From NCBI RefSeq assembly GCF_949628265.1, contig NC_088787.1:36072844-36136843 (forward strand): a stretch of 64,000 bases of DNA. Direction: 5' to 3'. Each line of letters opens with the position of its first letter. Position 1 is the first letter of the stretch. Position numbers and translations under genes: made by a program. Origin of the DNA: Cloeon dipterum. Taxonomy: Eukaryota; Arthropoda; Insecta; Ephemeroptera; Baetidae. The notes under the pieces were generated by a model that saw nothing but the letters and a program-made list of their open reading frames with translations, was not told the DNA's origin and did not search any database. This document shows, in pieces, positions 22,853-34,735 of this stretch.

Positions 22853-23390
22853 CTGTGCTTGTTAAATTTCGTTTCTTCTAAACGCAAAAGTCTCACATGG
22901 TCCAAGTTGTCCGTGGTAGAATTTCTTAAACCGTTCAGTATTCAGAGGCAAAATCTCAATAGATGAGAGAATTATACTTACCAAAAGATCAAGAAGAGCG
23001 AGAGCACGATCTGATTCCAAAAGTCGGCAATAAACTAAACGAAAATCAAACTTAAAAGCAAATTTATACAATGAGAACGAAATGCGACAAAAGATGTTAG
23101 ATTGATTATTATCATTTATAGCATTATTATGACGATGAAATGAATGGTCAGATTTAATAAATTTTAAAATTTCTCAAATGAACGATGACAAATGTAATGA
23201 AACAAATTATAGTTTCATTGTTTAATAATAACCGAAAAGTTACATTTATTTGTTTTACAATTTCATGGTATCTTTTGTTACTTATTTTAAAACTTTACTC
23301 AATTGATAAACGATCACGCGACTCTTAATGCCGACAATAAATTATTTCATCATATAAACAAATCATTACTAAATTATCGCGTTGCATCAA

Positions 23391-23805
23391 TTATTCATGC
23401 CGTAATAATTCCAACTCAAACAGCATTGAATCATGATCATTCATTTCATAAAAAATCTCAAAGAATTGAGAAGTGCTGTCGGCGTGAATTGATCCCTGAA
23501 ATTGTGGAGGTAAAAAGCTGTGCGCTCTCAGTGTCATAAATTGCGTCAGTTTGGGCAAAAAGGCCGATGCGTTCTTCACAAACTCATTCATCGCTTCCAA
23601 ATGTCCAAAAACATTATTTGTTACATCTGATGGAAACATAACAAACCGGAAAGTTTTCACATTGTTCAAAATTTTCCGCTCGGTGATCAGGGTTGAGGCG
23701 TTTTTCAAGTCGTCGAGCCTCATTTCTGCATCCAACATCTCCAAACATTCCAGTTTTGGCGCCAACAAAACGTTTGAAAAGCAAAAATCAGTTGAACTGA
23801 AATTA
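23391..23805 (-). pseudogene. Partial paralogue of the LRR-like gene (last exon)
   Basis: The reading frame LLAPKLECLEMLDAEM, then DDLKNASTLITERKIL, parallels the last exon of the neighbouring gene (LAAPNLETVDL, then EDLKNVPTLIAQQKIL). A splice acceptor TTTCAG precedes it at about 23804. The exons that should lie upstream are absent; a MITE copy begins at 23827 instead. I take it as the 3' remnant of a duplicated gene. Confidence 0.6.
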
Positions 23806-23826
23806 TTTTTTCAGAATTTAATTGAA

Positions 23827-24010
23827 AGACCGTATTTGACGAAGTTTCTGAGCCCGCCAATTAATTCATGAGGGTCGAACTAAGCAAAGTGGGTATTTTT
23901 TCCGACTGTAAAGTGCAGCGCGACGTGCGAACTCTTTTCCCGCCAAAACGATATGAACGTATTTGTGAGAAGTGCGCATGCGTCAGAGCTGGTTTGAGCA
24001 CTTGCAGAGA
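23827..24010. mobile_element. Half copy of the TTAA MITE
   Basis: This sequence resembles the first half of the element at 21463-21851 (AGACCGTATTTGACGAAGTTTCTGAGCC, GTGCAGCGCGACGTGCGAAC, CGCCAAAACGATATGAACG). The second arm is missing. Confidence 0.75.
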
Positions 24011-24049
24011 GACCACATGTTCGAATAACTTCTTTGTCAGAACCAGCCA

Positions 24050-25420
24050 GCTTATGAGTATAATTGATGCCGCGACGGGCGAATGGATTTTAGCAGGGAC
24101 GTCTCAAAGAAAAAAGGCGATAGCTGCTCTCTCGAGGCACACAGGCAGACTGCTGAGTGTAAATGTAAAGTGTGAGGAGAGAGGAGAGCGTTTTCTTTAG
24201 CCGACTGCAGCGGTGGCGAGAGCGATGCATGAGGAGAGCAGCCGCACAACCAGCGCACCGCTGACTTCTCTGGTTTGTATGCCGTAAAATGAAGAGTCCT
24301 TGTATTCTATTCAGAGTCACGCGCGCATTCGCCCTGTACAGATCCACGTCTATCTTTTCCCGTGTTAAAAGACTTTTCGTTTTTGGCCCTGTAAAGGGCT
24401 CGTGAAAGGCAAATATTTGATCAGGGACAGGGAAAAGAAATAACAATTCGCTCTTTCCTCCAACAAGCCATATCTTAAAAAATCGACAAATTTAAATGCC
24501 AAATCAATGCAATTTAAGATATTTTTTCCCCGAGATATAAAATAAATAAATATTGTTTAAATTTAAAACTAAATTCGAATGAAAAAATTGTGTACATAAT
24601 ATTTCTAGTTGTTTAAAAAAGTTAAAAAATCTGGCCCGTCAGATTTAGATTGGCATAAATTTGTCGTTTTTATGCAGTAAAGTAGGTCAGTTAAAATGCG
24701 CAACCTTTATTATGAAAATAAAAATATATTTTCATGCGTTGCTGTTCATTCAAACTTCATGCTCGTGTCAAGGGAAATTTATTTTTCTGTTTCTTCTTCC
24801 CACGGTCAGACGGCCTTTTTTCTTTTTTTCTCTTGAATCGTGCTCAGTGGGGGTTCCTATTTAGCTCATTGTGAGAAGATCTATTGTCCAGTCGCTTCGT
24901 TCAAGCCCAAGGAAAAAGCGCGTCGCATCGGCACGCCTCGATCCTTATTAAAAATGTCTTCCAAGATAAATTTCCAACCGTGAGGCAAACAAAAATTTAT
25001 TTGTTCTTTTCAAGCCATTTCTTCTTGTACCTGCGTTGCTGTCATTGATATATTGTTGCTCAAGCAGCGGCCGCTTTGCAGTCGCCGCGCTTGCACCTCC
25101 TTTGTATTCAACCTGATATTCATTCCCCTGCTGACCTGCTTTAAGGAGAGTATTATATATTATTCTCCTTACACTGCTGCTTGCTGTTTAGGGATCAGGG
25201 CCGGGCTGCATAAACCGTAAGCTTGGTTTCTCGATAGCTGACAGTTCAAAGCGACACCCCTCTCGAATAAATCAAAATTAAATGCTAAAATAAAACCATC
25301 ATTATTTTTTAAGTACTGTAAAAACTTTTCCACCACGGCTGCAGCGACTTGAGCATCAAAGAGGTGTTTTTTGGCGCGAACAAACAGCTGGCCAGATGGC
25401 CGGGCGTATGAAATATAAAC
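24050..25420. other. Intergenic, no gene recognised
   Basis: Short open frames on both strands have no domain signature. A GA-rich stretch at 24170-24240 and AT-rich DNA make up most of it. Confidence 0.5.
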
Positions 25421-25499
25421 ATAAACTATCTATTACAACGTGGAAAGAACCTCGCAGCGATCCAACCGCCGTATTTTCTGCTGTACACGGCCACCTGAG

Positions 25500-26810
25500 C
25501 GGATCGATTGATTTGTGTTCCCACATTATACCACACATGGACTGGCTTGAGTATTGTGACGGTAAGCAAATATAATCATATTATTTATTCTTGAATTTAT
25601 ATTAACTGCTGGCTGCTGGCTACCAAAGTTAGAGGCTAATTATTTTTCTTATTTTCTCTGTACTCTAATATTTTTGTTCAGTGCCAATTTTCATTCAATT
25701 GTTTGCATTAAATATTAATTTCCAAATTGAAAAGGGGGCTGGATAATTTTAACCGCGTGGTTCGCTAATAACAATTTTCATCTCGACAGATTCGCCCATG
25801 GACCTTTCCATTAATTCCAAGTCTCTCCTTGACCTTGATGAGCGACCTTCTACTTCTTATGTAGGTATGTAATTTGAGGAATTGACCAGTTGCATAAATC
25901 CTTAGTGTTCGAAGCCACCAACAGATGGCGCAACCACAGACTTTCTTCAAAATTTTGTTTTAAGCGGTTCTAAGGAATTTCCGCTGCGATTTCAGACTCA
26001 ATCTAGCTATTTTGCATTCTTCAATTAATTTGCTTTTTCTGACGTGCTGAAAACCAAAATCGGTTCAGCCATTCGCCGTAGAAACGTTGGAAAAGATTTT
26101 TTTATTTCAAAAAATTGTTTTTCACGATTCTACGGCGATTGGCTGAACCGATGTTGGTTTTCAGCACGTCAAAAAAAGCAAATTAATTGAAGAATGCACA
26201 GTTGCTAGATTGAGTCTGAAATGGCAGCGGAAGTGTCTTAAAATCGAAAGTCTACGGTGGCGTCATCTGTTGGCGGCTTCGAACATTTAGGGTTTATGCA
26301 ACTGGTGGATTATCTTCTGGAACAGTCTCAAATCTCGTTTTATTAATTTTCAGTTTGCGAGCAACCCGTTGTCAAGACTGGACCTTCTCAATAAACGGCA
26401 GAGAGTGCCTGCGAAGGCATTCTGCATCGACGACCACAACGACGGCCTCGGCCACACCGCCCACGTTGGGTTACTCGCAATCTCGGATATACGTTCCTGG
26501 CATGCTGCTGCCCGAGGTGGGCGTGATCGGGGTCATGCCCGACGGAAAACCCTTCACCGAAAGTCGGCAGTACTTTGCTTTGACTGGAAAGGATTTCTTC
26601 TGGCGGCCGTACGTACCAAAGATGGAAGCACATTCCTCCTCAAGCGTCTGTCATCAGGAACAAAAAAGGCGCGGCTGCTATCAATTTGGCCGATGCGAGG
26701 TCCTATAGTCGGCATAATTATCGACGAGGTTCTCTACACTCGAAAAAACGATCAGGTGCTTAAAATCGACACGTATGAGATTTTATGCAAACAATTGAGG
26801 TTTTTGTGAG
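25500..26810 (+). CDS. Unrecognised spliced gene, partial
   Basis: Two exons join well: one ending at about 25560 (HMDWLEYCD, donor GTAAGC) and one from 25792 to about 25865 (DSPMDLSINSKSLLDLDERP). The third exon begins near 26353 after TTTTCAG, and two overlapping plus frames are open there (26355-26708 and 26369-26809). Which one is used depends on the donor chosen at 25863-25866. One frame contains PEVGVIGVMPDGKPF and the other VPAKAFCIDDHNDG. I recognise neither. The upstream start is not found. The intron between exons 2 and 3 carries the fold-back element. Confidence 0.4.
25886..26305. mobile_element. 420-bp fold-back element
   Basis: The left arm starts CCAGTTGCATAAA and the right arm ends with its reverse complement. 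The arms match over roughly 200 bp, including TTCAGACTCAATCTAG and CATTCTTCAATTAATTTGC. Only about 25 bp separate them. No convincing target duplication was found. Confidence 0.8.
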
Positions 26811-26819
26811 TTACAAACA

Positions 26820-27860
26820 CTGAGAACTGTTGACCAATCTGCACCACAAATTAATTTTAAATAAACAGCTCGAAATATTCTCGAGCATTATGTAAAAACC
26901 AAAAAATTAAAAATTATATCATCACGCATCCCTCAACTCTCCAGCTGTTTACCAACTGCCAAATGATTAAAAATGTTTAAACGTGGCCAATTAATTTTTT
27001 TATCGTAAATATACGTGCAAATATAAATAAATATTATAAATTTTTAAATAATATGGAAGAAAACAATGTATTCGTCATCAGAAGTGTCACAGCCACATAA
27101 TTTAAGGCCGGCAGCTGCAATTAAGAATTTACAAAGAACCTAGAAGTGAAGATTAGCGTCTGATTCATTTTCCTAATATTACCGTGATGAAATTCTGGCA
27201 ACTTCTAATTGCAGGATAACAGAAGTTCTGATAGAACTTTACAATAAAAATTAAACCACGTCTTTTATTATTTTAATTCTTGAAAAACCCGCGAAAAAAG
27301 CGCACAAAAGCCGCGGTTCCATCAAAGCGTCTCTTTCCTGCCAAACTTTGAATCCTCTCTATTGCTCCCCTCCCCTCCATGCCCGCTCAGCATTATCGAG
27401 GGTCATCAGTTTGTTTTTTGAGAGTAAAAAGGGTAAATGGTTCTAAAGCCACTCACAGGTTGCAGGTCAAGCGCTGCATCCAGCCCATCCAGGGCCGACA
27501 AGCTTGCTCCTCCTTCCTAGATTTTACGTTGGCGGCTTCTGATTGGCCGAGGCTAAAAACGGCGCTTGCCCTGCTCCCAGTGAGTGGTTACAGAACTACT
27601 TTGAGTACTTTGAGTTAACGCAGTGCAGTGAGTGGCGCGACATACGACATACGAGAGGGAGAGAGAGGAGAGAAAAGGGACCGGCCGTAACACTGAGCAG
27701 TTGAGCACACACTACTCACACGCTCACACTGCTCACAGCTGATCGAGAAAATCAAAACAGAACACGCGGTATTTTTGCCTCTTCAGTTTTTAAGTCATTT
27801 TAAACGGCATCTCAGTTCTCAAACTCACTAGTCGTGTATAATCGAGCAGATACTCATTCT
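26820..27860. promoter_or_regulatory. Intergenic, then upstream region of the cullin gene
   Basis: The first 500 bp are AT-rich without signals. From about 27300 GC content rises; a CCAAT box on the minus strand (ATTGG at 27542) and a GA-rich tract at 27650-27680 precede the first exon. This is probably the cullin promoter, by position only. Confidence 0.4.
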
Positions 27861-27868
27861 TAAACGGA

Positions 27869-27926
27869 ATGAAACTGGGTCATTTTGACTTGTTGCTGCC
27901 AAGAATTGATGAATTCTTCAACAGCG
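27869..27926 (+). other. 5' leader exon with an upstream ORF, cullin gene
   Basis: An ATG at 27869 opens MKLGHFDLLLPRIDEFFNS and runs into a donor GCG|GTGAGT at 27926. Splicing to the acceptor TTTCAG before 28578 gives Asp-Leu-stop. The TAA then lies one base before the cullin start codon (TAA A ATG G). Such an arrangement would let terminating ribosomes reinitiate. The exon link is inferred from splice signals. Confidence 0.5.
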
Positions 27927-28586
27927 GTGAGTTTAATGCAAGATATTTCCATTTTCCCCGTTGTTCAGTGAAACGTGAATTCGTTATTCCAAGAAAGAAA
28001 AACGTTAGAATGTAGCTTCTCGAGTAAGCAAGCAATAATCAATAATATTTTAAACTAGAAATAATCAATGCCAGCAATTTTGAAAATTTACACACATTTT
28101 TAAAAAAGTTGTGATTCGGCATATCGTTCAGTGGTTGATTGTAAACCAACAAAACAGGATCGAGTTAAGAAAAAATGGGCCCTTATGTCTTTGGTGGATT
28201 TTTGAGAGGTTTGGAGTGGAGGTGGCGGCGGCGGGGGCCTACAGTTGCATTGTTGGTTAGAATTTTTAGTGCAAATAGCACCCGAGATAATCGGGGTCAA
28301 AGGATGCGTCGCACGAATCTGGGCCCCGCTGGTTGTAGGTAACTTCAAAAGTAGTTTTTCAATATTTATGGACCTAGTGCGAAACTAGAAATATTGCTTT
28401 ACTATCATAACTTATCGACTGGTTTGTTTTGTTGACACCCTAACTGTAGGTCATGCCGATTTTTATCTAAACTTCTTCAAAACAGAGCTGTTCAATCGTA
28501 GTTTTTCTTCACTTTTCTCTCAATTAGTTGTCTAGTACATTTTACTAATCCTTGTCAACTCCCTGATGTAATTTCAGATCTGTAAA

Positions 28587-31517
28587 ATGGCAAGCACAAC
28601 AATTCAGTCGAACTATGAGAATATCTGGGCCCAAATAGAGCCAGATGTGTTTAAAATTTTACGAACACAAACATTCACGCGCTACAGTTATGAAGATTTA
28701 ACGAATTCATCCGAGTAAGTATGAATCTGCTTAAAGTGAGCAAAGACGTCGAGATGAAAATTACAAATCTAGACATCTCAATTGCGAAAATTATAATCAA
28801 GTTTTAAATTTCCAGCCAGATTATTCCGAGACGACACGACAGTGAGTTCGTAAAATATATTTACGCAAAAGGCGGGAAGCTTTTGGATGCACACGTCATA
28901 AATATTATGACATCTCTCTGCAGTCTGCCGAATGATAGTGGCTTGTGCGTTTCAAATTTCAACAAGCAATGGGCCCTTTACGACAATGCCTGCTACAACC
29001 TAGCGAAACTTTATGGGTAAAAAATATAATTTAAATTAATATTTCAAGCTTTGTTGTGTCCATTAGGTTCGCTGAAGAGCAAAATTCAATATGTACATGT
29101 TGTCCAAAAATTTGGTCCAGGAACATTGTTAAAATTGGTATGGTCAAAATTGTAATTTCTTTTAACAAGTAATCAATTATGTCCAATTAAAGGCATCAGT
29201 GCCTGGTACAAAGAAATGCTGAAGACTGGTTTCAAGGAGAAACTGATGAAATCTCTGGTAAATTTGGTTCAAGAATTTAGATGCGGCGTCCGGAAGGAAG
29301 AAATGTTTCCTGAAATGTCACAAGCTATTTATCACCTTGCTGTTATTTACCGACCAAACATATTGCACTACTCAGTAGAAATAAGAGTAAGAATGAGCTA
29401 GTGTGGTGTTCGATATTTTTCTGACAAGATTTATGCAGGCTTTCCAGGACCTGATGCTAATAGAGTTCTTTCAACCTGTGTACCAAATATACATTGAAGC
29501 ATTGAACTATCACTCGAAGATGGTCGAGCTGGATGATGAATTGCGCATCGTGGAGAATTTGGTCAAACATTTCAAATTGGATAAAGTGTGGATAAAGGCA
29601 GTTTTTACGGAAGAGTATTATTATAACCTTTCAAGCTTTGTCTCTCTAAAAACTTGATATTTTATTTCAGATATGGAAATTGTGTCGTCGGTGTTATTTT
29701 GGAAAATGTATTTGAGCCTTTCACACGTACAATACTGGGAAATTTGGACCGACTCTGTGAAGAAGATAGATATGAAGCGCTCTCAAGCTTGTATTTAATC
29801 TTCAAGGACGTTAGCGATGGATCTGTTATGACGAGATTGACCTCGAAATTTGATGCCATTGTCAAAAGAGAGGCAAAAGGAATTGCGTCTGAAACTGATG
29901 TAAGTACTATATATTAAAGAATAAATGAACGGATTAATTATTTAAACTGTACATAGCAGCAGGTAAAGGACCTCGCAAAACTGTACAGTAAAAGGTTTAA
30001 AATGATCAATACCATCTTCAGAGGTGACAGTAAATTCTTAGACCAGCTGAAAAGGACTGTTGCTCCCATATTAAATCAGAAGACTGGTCCGAACTCTCCT
30101 TGCAAGTCACCGGAGATGGTAATTTTATTTTATCCAATGCATCATGACTCTAAAACCAACCCTCTATGTACAGTTGGCCAAATTACTTGACAGCCTTATG
30201 CGCAACAAGGATCTTCCAGAGAGCGAAATTATGGAAGAATTGGATCGCATCGGCCTGATTTACCAAATACTCTTGGAAAAAGATGTTTTTAAAAGTTTTT
30301 ACCTTTTGCTGACCGCTAAAAGACTTCACCAGAAGGGTTTTAGGTCATTGAAACTCGAAGAAGGACTTTTGCAACGATTACCAGAGGTAATAATAATGAC
30401 AACCTAGTTCGTTTTTTGATAATTTTTTATTGTTTATTTTTGTTGCAGTGGGGGATCAGAGACGAAACCTTGAAAAGTATTATCGTGACCATGATCGAAG
30501 ATGTGCTAACTTCAAATAATGTGCTCGAATATTTCAACAAATTCAAAGGTGATTTTGGCTTTGTATTTACCACCCAAGTCATGAAAGTGAGTCTACTTCT
30601 ATACTTTAAAAGTAATATAATCTAATTAATTTTCTTCTAGATCCAAACTTGGCCAATCTGTAGCTCTGATAATGCTCAAATCGTACTCTCCAGCGAGTTA
30701 AAAGCTATATTGGAAATTTACGAAAACAATCATAGGCTATTCTTCAACAATCGGAAGCTGGTCTGGAATTATCTACACAGCACAAGTACGTTTCGAATCG
30801 TAAAAGAAAAGAATTATGCAATAATATCTATATTCCTACATCAGGTGAAATCCAAATCAACTATTCAAACAAGCCCTATCTGCTCTCCTTGAATACATAT
30901 CAAATGGCAATCATGCTTCTTTTCGAGAAAAATAACCACCTCGGCTTCATGAACATCAAAGAGACTCTCGCAATTCCTGAAGAAACACTCGTTGATCAGC
31001 TTGCTTGCCTGGTGGAAAGCAAACTCCTCATCGCTCACCCAATGGTAAAGATACTACCGACGATTTAGTAATTTCTAATTTTTTAAATGGCATATTTAAT
31101 TTCGTAGGTGTTTACTGCTACTTGCCAAATATCACTGAATTTTGAGTTCAGAAATGGAAAGACCAGAGTTGAAATTCCAAGCATTCCAGCACATCGCGAA
31201 GCGTTTTTAGAAAAGACTGAAGATTTGTGGAATGTCCACCGTCAGAGGCATTACATCGTGAAGGCTGCAATCGTTAGATTCGCGAAGCGTCACTCGCCAA
31301 TAAGCCACGATCATCTGCTCTCCGGGGTAATACTTTAAAAAATTATATCATGGTGTATTCTAATAAATTCCTATTTTCATAGGTGCGGAAAATGCTGGAG
31401 GATAAATTTGAGCTTGAAATTCCGTTGTTTGAAAATGCTATCGCCAAGCTAATTGATCTGGATTATTTACAAAACGGCCCTGGTGCTTCAAATGTGTACA
31501 GATACTTCGTTCCCTAA
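28587..31517 (+). CDS. Cullin-family E3 ligase scaffold
   Basis: Thirteen exons join without a single frame break and encode 734 residues: 28587-28714, 28816-29016, 29067-29137, 29193-29386, 29439-29614, 29671-29899, 29963-30118, 30174-30386, 30449-30586, 30641-30785, 30845-31044, 31108-31326 and 31383-31517. Cullins hold a RING protein and a substrate receptor to ubiquitylate targets. KDVFKSFYLLLTAKRL matches the start of the cullin homology domain, followed by WGIRDETLKSIIVTMIEDVL. The C-terminus (AAIVRFAKRHSPISHDHL, then KLIDLDYLQ and YRYF) is the winged-helix neddylation domain with the acceptor Lys kept in IVRFAK. The sequence is well diverged from the usual IVRIMK.RK form, so the subfamily is not assigned. 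Confidence 0.9.
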
Positions 31518-31559
31518 TTCGTTTCTCAAAAAGCCAGGAACACAACTGACACCCTTTAG

Positions 31560-32960
31560 AAGGGTATGAACTTATTCAAGATGACCGTCAAGAACTTAAA
31601 TTTTCGTTCAAATTTCGCTTTTAAGAAATTTCTAAATATTTGCAGCAGTACATATTTCAAGAGTTTAAGACAAAAACTATTGCAGATTTGTCAGAGTTTT
31701 TCATTGGTCGCCATTTTTGGTACTTGAAAGTTTACCAAAAACTCTTAATCAGAATAGTCGATAGATGAAATTTTGTAAGGAAAAATAACTAACATGCTTA
31801 GAATTGTCTGGTGTGGAGCATAATTATATCAAAAAGCTTCGCATCAATTTTCGTCACCAACTCAACATTATAAATCGTTCAATTTTATAGAAATCAGGGC
31901 CCCAGAGGCTGTGCACGAAAATAGTGTCAGCTCTTTGGTAATGGAGATCAGCCATAGTGCGAGAGCAAGGAATTTGCTCAGGAACTGAGGATCAGCAGCG
32001 TATCCAGAGGAAATTTCCCCTCAAAACCTGACCATGCCTGTCGATCCACAAGCTTTCCAACCCTACTCCGGTTTGTTCTCATAATTTCATTTGTATGTTC
32101 AGCCTACAAAAATAAAAATAATATCCAACAGCTGATAATAAATAATAGAAGGTGCATTTTATTTCCTTTGACGGAACTCTATAGATCTGATCTCTTGGAA
32201 CTGTTTGAGGAGACAATATTCAATATATAGAGAATATACATATAATACCTCTATATAAACTACAAAGAAATAGACTGAATGCTCGGCACCGCACTATTTG
32301 GACATTTATTGCATATTTAATTGGACGGTCCTACTGAGATAGCTCATCTTAATATTTGACCTATTTAAAAAAATGAGAAATAATCTTTCATATATTTTTC
32401 CCATCTTAAAACTACTAATAATGAATTTAATTTGTGTGGGAATTGTTCTTGGGTTCTTGGCGAGTTATTTTCAAACCATAAAAATGATGAATCTGAATCT
32501 GAATCTGAATCTGATACTTATGGCTATAATGATCTAAAACATAAGTCACAACCATGACCACAGATTTTATAGAGACCGAAAAATAATTCGCGATCTAAAA
32601 GTGTTGGAAAAGTTGCGACAGTGACAGTAGTGACATCTGCCATTAAACAGCAAGAGCAGAGAATTACAAGAAGTCGACGCAGTCGCGTGACTCAATTCTA
32701 CGATCTGATTGGCCAAGAGGATCCGCGCGTCTCTTGCTGCTCTCTTTGAATAGTGCGCGCCTAGTCTAAGCCAACCAGATGGCGGGATTGAGTCACGTGA
32801 CTGCTCCAACCTTTAACTGCGTGCTTTGCTTGAATAACTTCCTAACAGCTGGCTTCCATGCGTCACGCGTCACATACAGGACCATAAAAACCGCGTAAAG
32901 GAGGTCAATTTTGTTTAGATTTTACGTCTTCAAGGCTACAAGCCCAAAGCTGAACGGCTG
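31560..32960. other. Intergenic; hexanucleotide microsatellite
   Basis: No coding evidence. There are about four tandem GAATCT units at 32488-32514. From about 32640 GC content rises ahead of the zinc-finger gene. Confidence 0.5.
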
Positions 32961-32973
32961 AGAGCATTTAAAA

Positions 32974-34588
32974 TTGGCGAAAAACCCGTTTTTGGGAAAG
33001 ATTCTCTTGGATAATAGGGAATCGCTTGAGGAGTCAAGAGATGCAGCCGAGAGAAGGAAAAACACCCATTCAAAAGCCGCTGTGCAGAGCAGACTGTGCG
33101 AGTGTCCAACGTCGGACGGTCACGTCCTCGCGTCGCAGGTGGGCAGGATCAAGCTGAGGAAATGGGCCATGGAGGTCATGAACCTGACGGAAGAAGACGA
33201 AAACTTGCCGGAAGTGGTCGAAGAAGACGCTTTGATCTGCTATTTTTGCATCTGGCAGGCAGAGTATGTTATTTCACTATCTAAAACATTTATTTTTATT
33301 TTGATGCGTGTTTTTGTAGGTTTGGGGACGAGTCTGGAGACGAGTCTGTTGCTTGGTGGCCGAAAAATCTTGATTTGGAAGAAAACGCTACGATTCTTCG
33401 GGAGAATTATTCAGGTACTTGCGTAATTTTATTAAAAATATTAAATACCTTTTTTCTATCGTTTAAATTGTACAGTTGGAGAAGTAGAACAATGTTGGGT
33501 GCAGTTGGAAGAGATTGATCTGGCCAAATACGAAAAGGAAATCCCTAAGAAGAGGAATCGCAGTGGAGTGTGTTTTTACTGCGGAAACAGTTACAACCGA
33601 CTGATGCAGCACGTCAGACAGATGCACAAAGAAGCCATCAAATGTTGTGTTCGGGGCTGCGCGACTTTACTTTCACGCCAAGGAGGAAAAAGAGCAGCAC
33701 ATGCAGCAGGTTTTACACGAGAAACGTTCCAAACCACGCCGGGAAAGCAGGAAAATTCTTTGTAAATATTGTGAAAAAGGCAAATTGTACTCCACAGTGG
33801 AATTGTGGAGGCGGCATATGGATTGCAAGCATCCAGAACTTCCGGTGGCGTGCATGCGTGTAGGCTGCTAAGAGTGCAAAGAGTACTTCAAATCCAAGTC
33901 TGAAATGAGCCTCCACCTCAACTCAGCGCACCTTTCCAAGTGCAAGCAATGCGAATATTTCACCACGTGGAAGTCACTGTTTAAACGACACACAGGGATG
34001 AAGCACATGCCAAAGATCTTCAAATGTGACGATTGTGACGCAAAATTTGGCTCGAAACGACTGCTTGAAGAACACTCTATCAAATGTCACACGTTCGATA
34101 AGTGCGAATCTTGTGGCCAGGACGTGGCTCCCGCATGCAAGTCACGCCACGGAAAGCCATAGTTTTGCTCCAAATGCCAAATCTGTGATTTTTTACTTCG
34201 ACCATTGCGACCATTCTACATTTGACAAGAGAAAATTGTCGGTGCACATTCAACGCAAACATTACCAAAGACGGTTAGGTGTGAAGAGTGCAATAAATTG
34301 TTTGCCTCAGAATCAATTCTCAATGATCACAAGTACAAGTCGCACTCACTTCTTCGCTGCGCTGAGTGTGCTCAGGAATTAAGCCGTAGTAAGTTGTCAT
34401 ATCACCAGACCGTCAAGACTTGCCGCCGCTGCGAGTGCAAGTTCAAGTGCCAAGGACTTCTTGACAAGCATAAGAAGAGCTGTGTGCTGACCATTAGTAA
34501 TGATTACATTTGTGACAAGTGCCCGAAAACTTATAGTCACAAGATACGTTTGTTTTATCATATTGTATCGAAGCACATTGAAAAATAA
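32974..34588 (+). pseudogene. C2H2 zinc-finger gene, broken
   Basis: Exon 1 (to 33263) holds a Cys-rich N-terminal module (CECP, then ALICYFC) reminiscent of a ZAD-type domain, possibly with its start at an ATG further upstream. Exon 2 (33321-33415) and exon 3 (from 33476) join in phase. Several C2H2 fingers follow, for example CFYCGNSYNRLMQHVRQMH and CDDCDAKFGSKRLLEEHSIKCH, and the end CDKCPKTYSHKIRLFYHIVSKH. The frame is broken by one base near 33668, by an in-frame TAA at 33869-33871 inside a finger, and again near 34155-34290. AATAAA follows the stop at 34588. It was probably a DNA-binding regulator and is now likely a pseudogene. A partial copy of its last fingers lies at 45629-45880. 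Confidence 0.7.
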
Positions 34589-34735
34589 ATTTTGCCAAAC
34601 TGACAATAAACAGCTGTATTCTGAAAATTTGTTGCGAATTTTTTTTACGACCCTCTAGAATAAAGTTCTTTTTTCGAGTATTTTGCTTCACTTTCAGTTT
34701 AGGATGCTGTTTTATGTAATTTTAATTATAATTTC

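Noticed and set aside
24050..24480. Coding region on either strand
   Set aside because: Open frames overlap on both strands without splice signals or recognisable residues.
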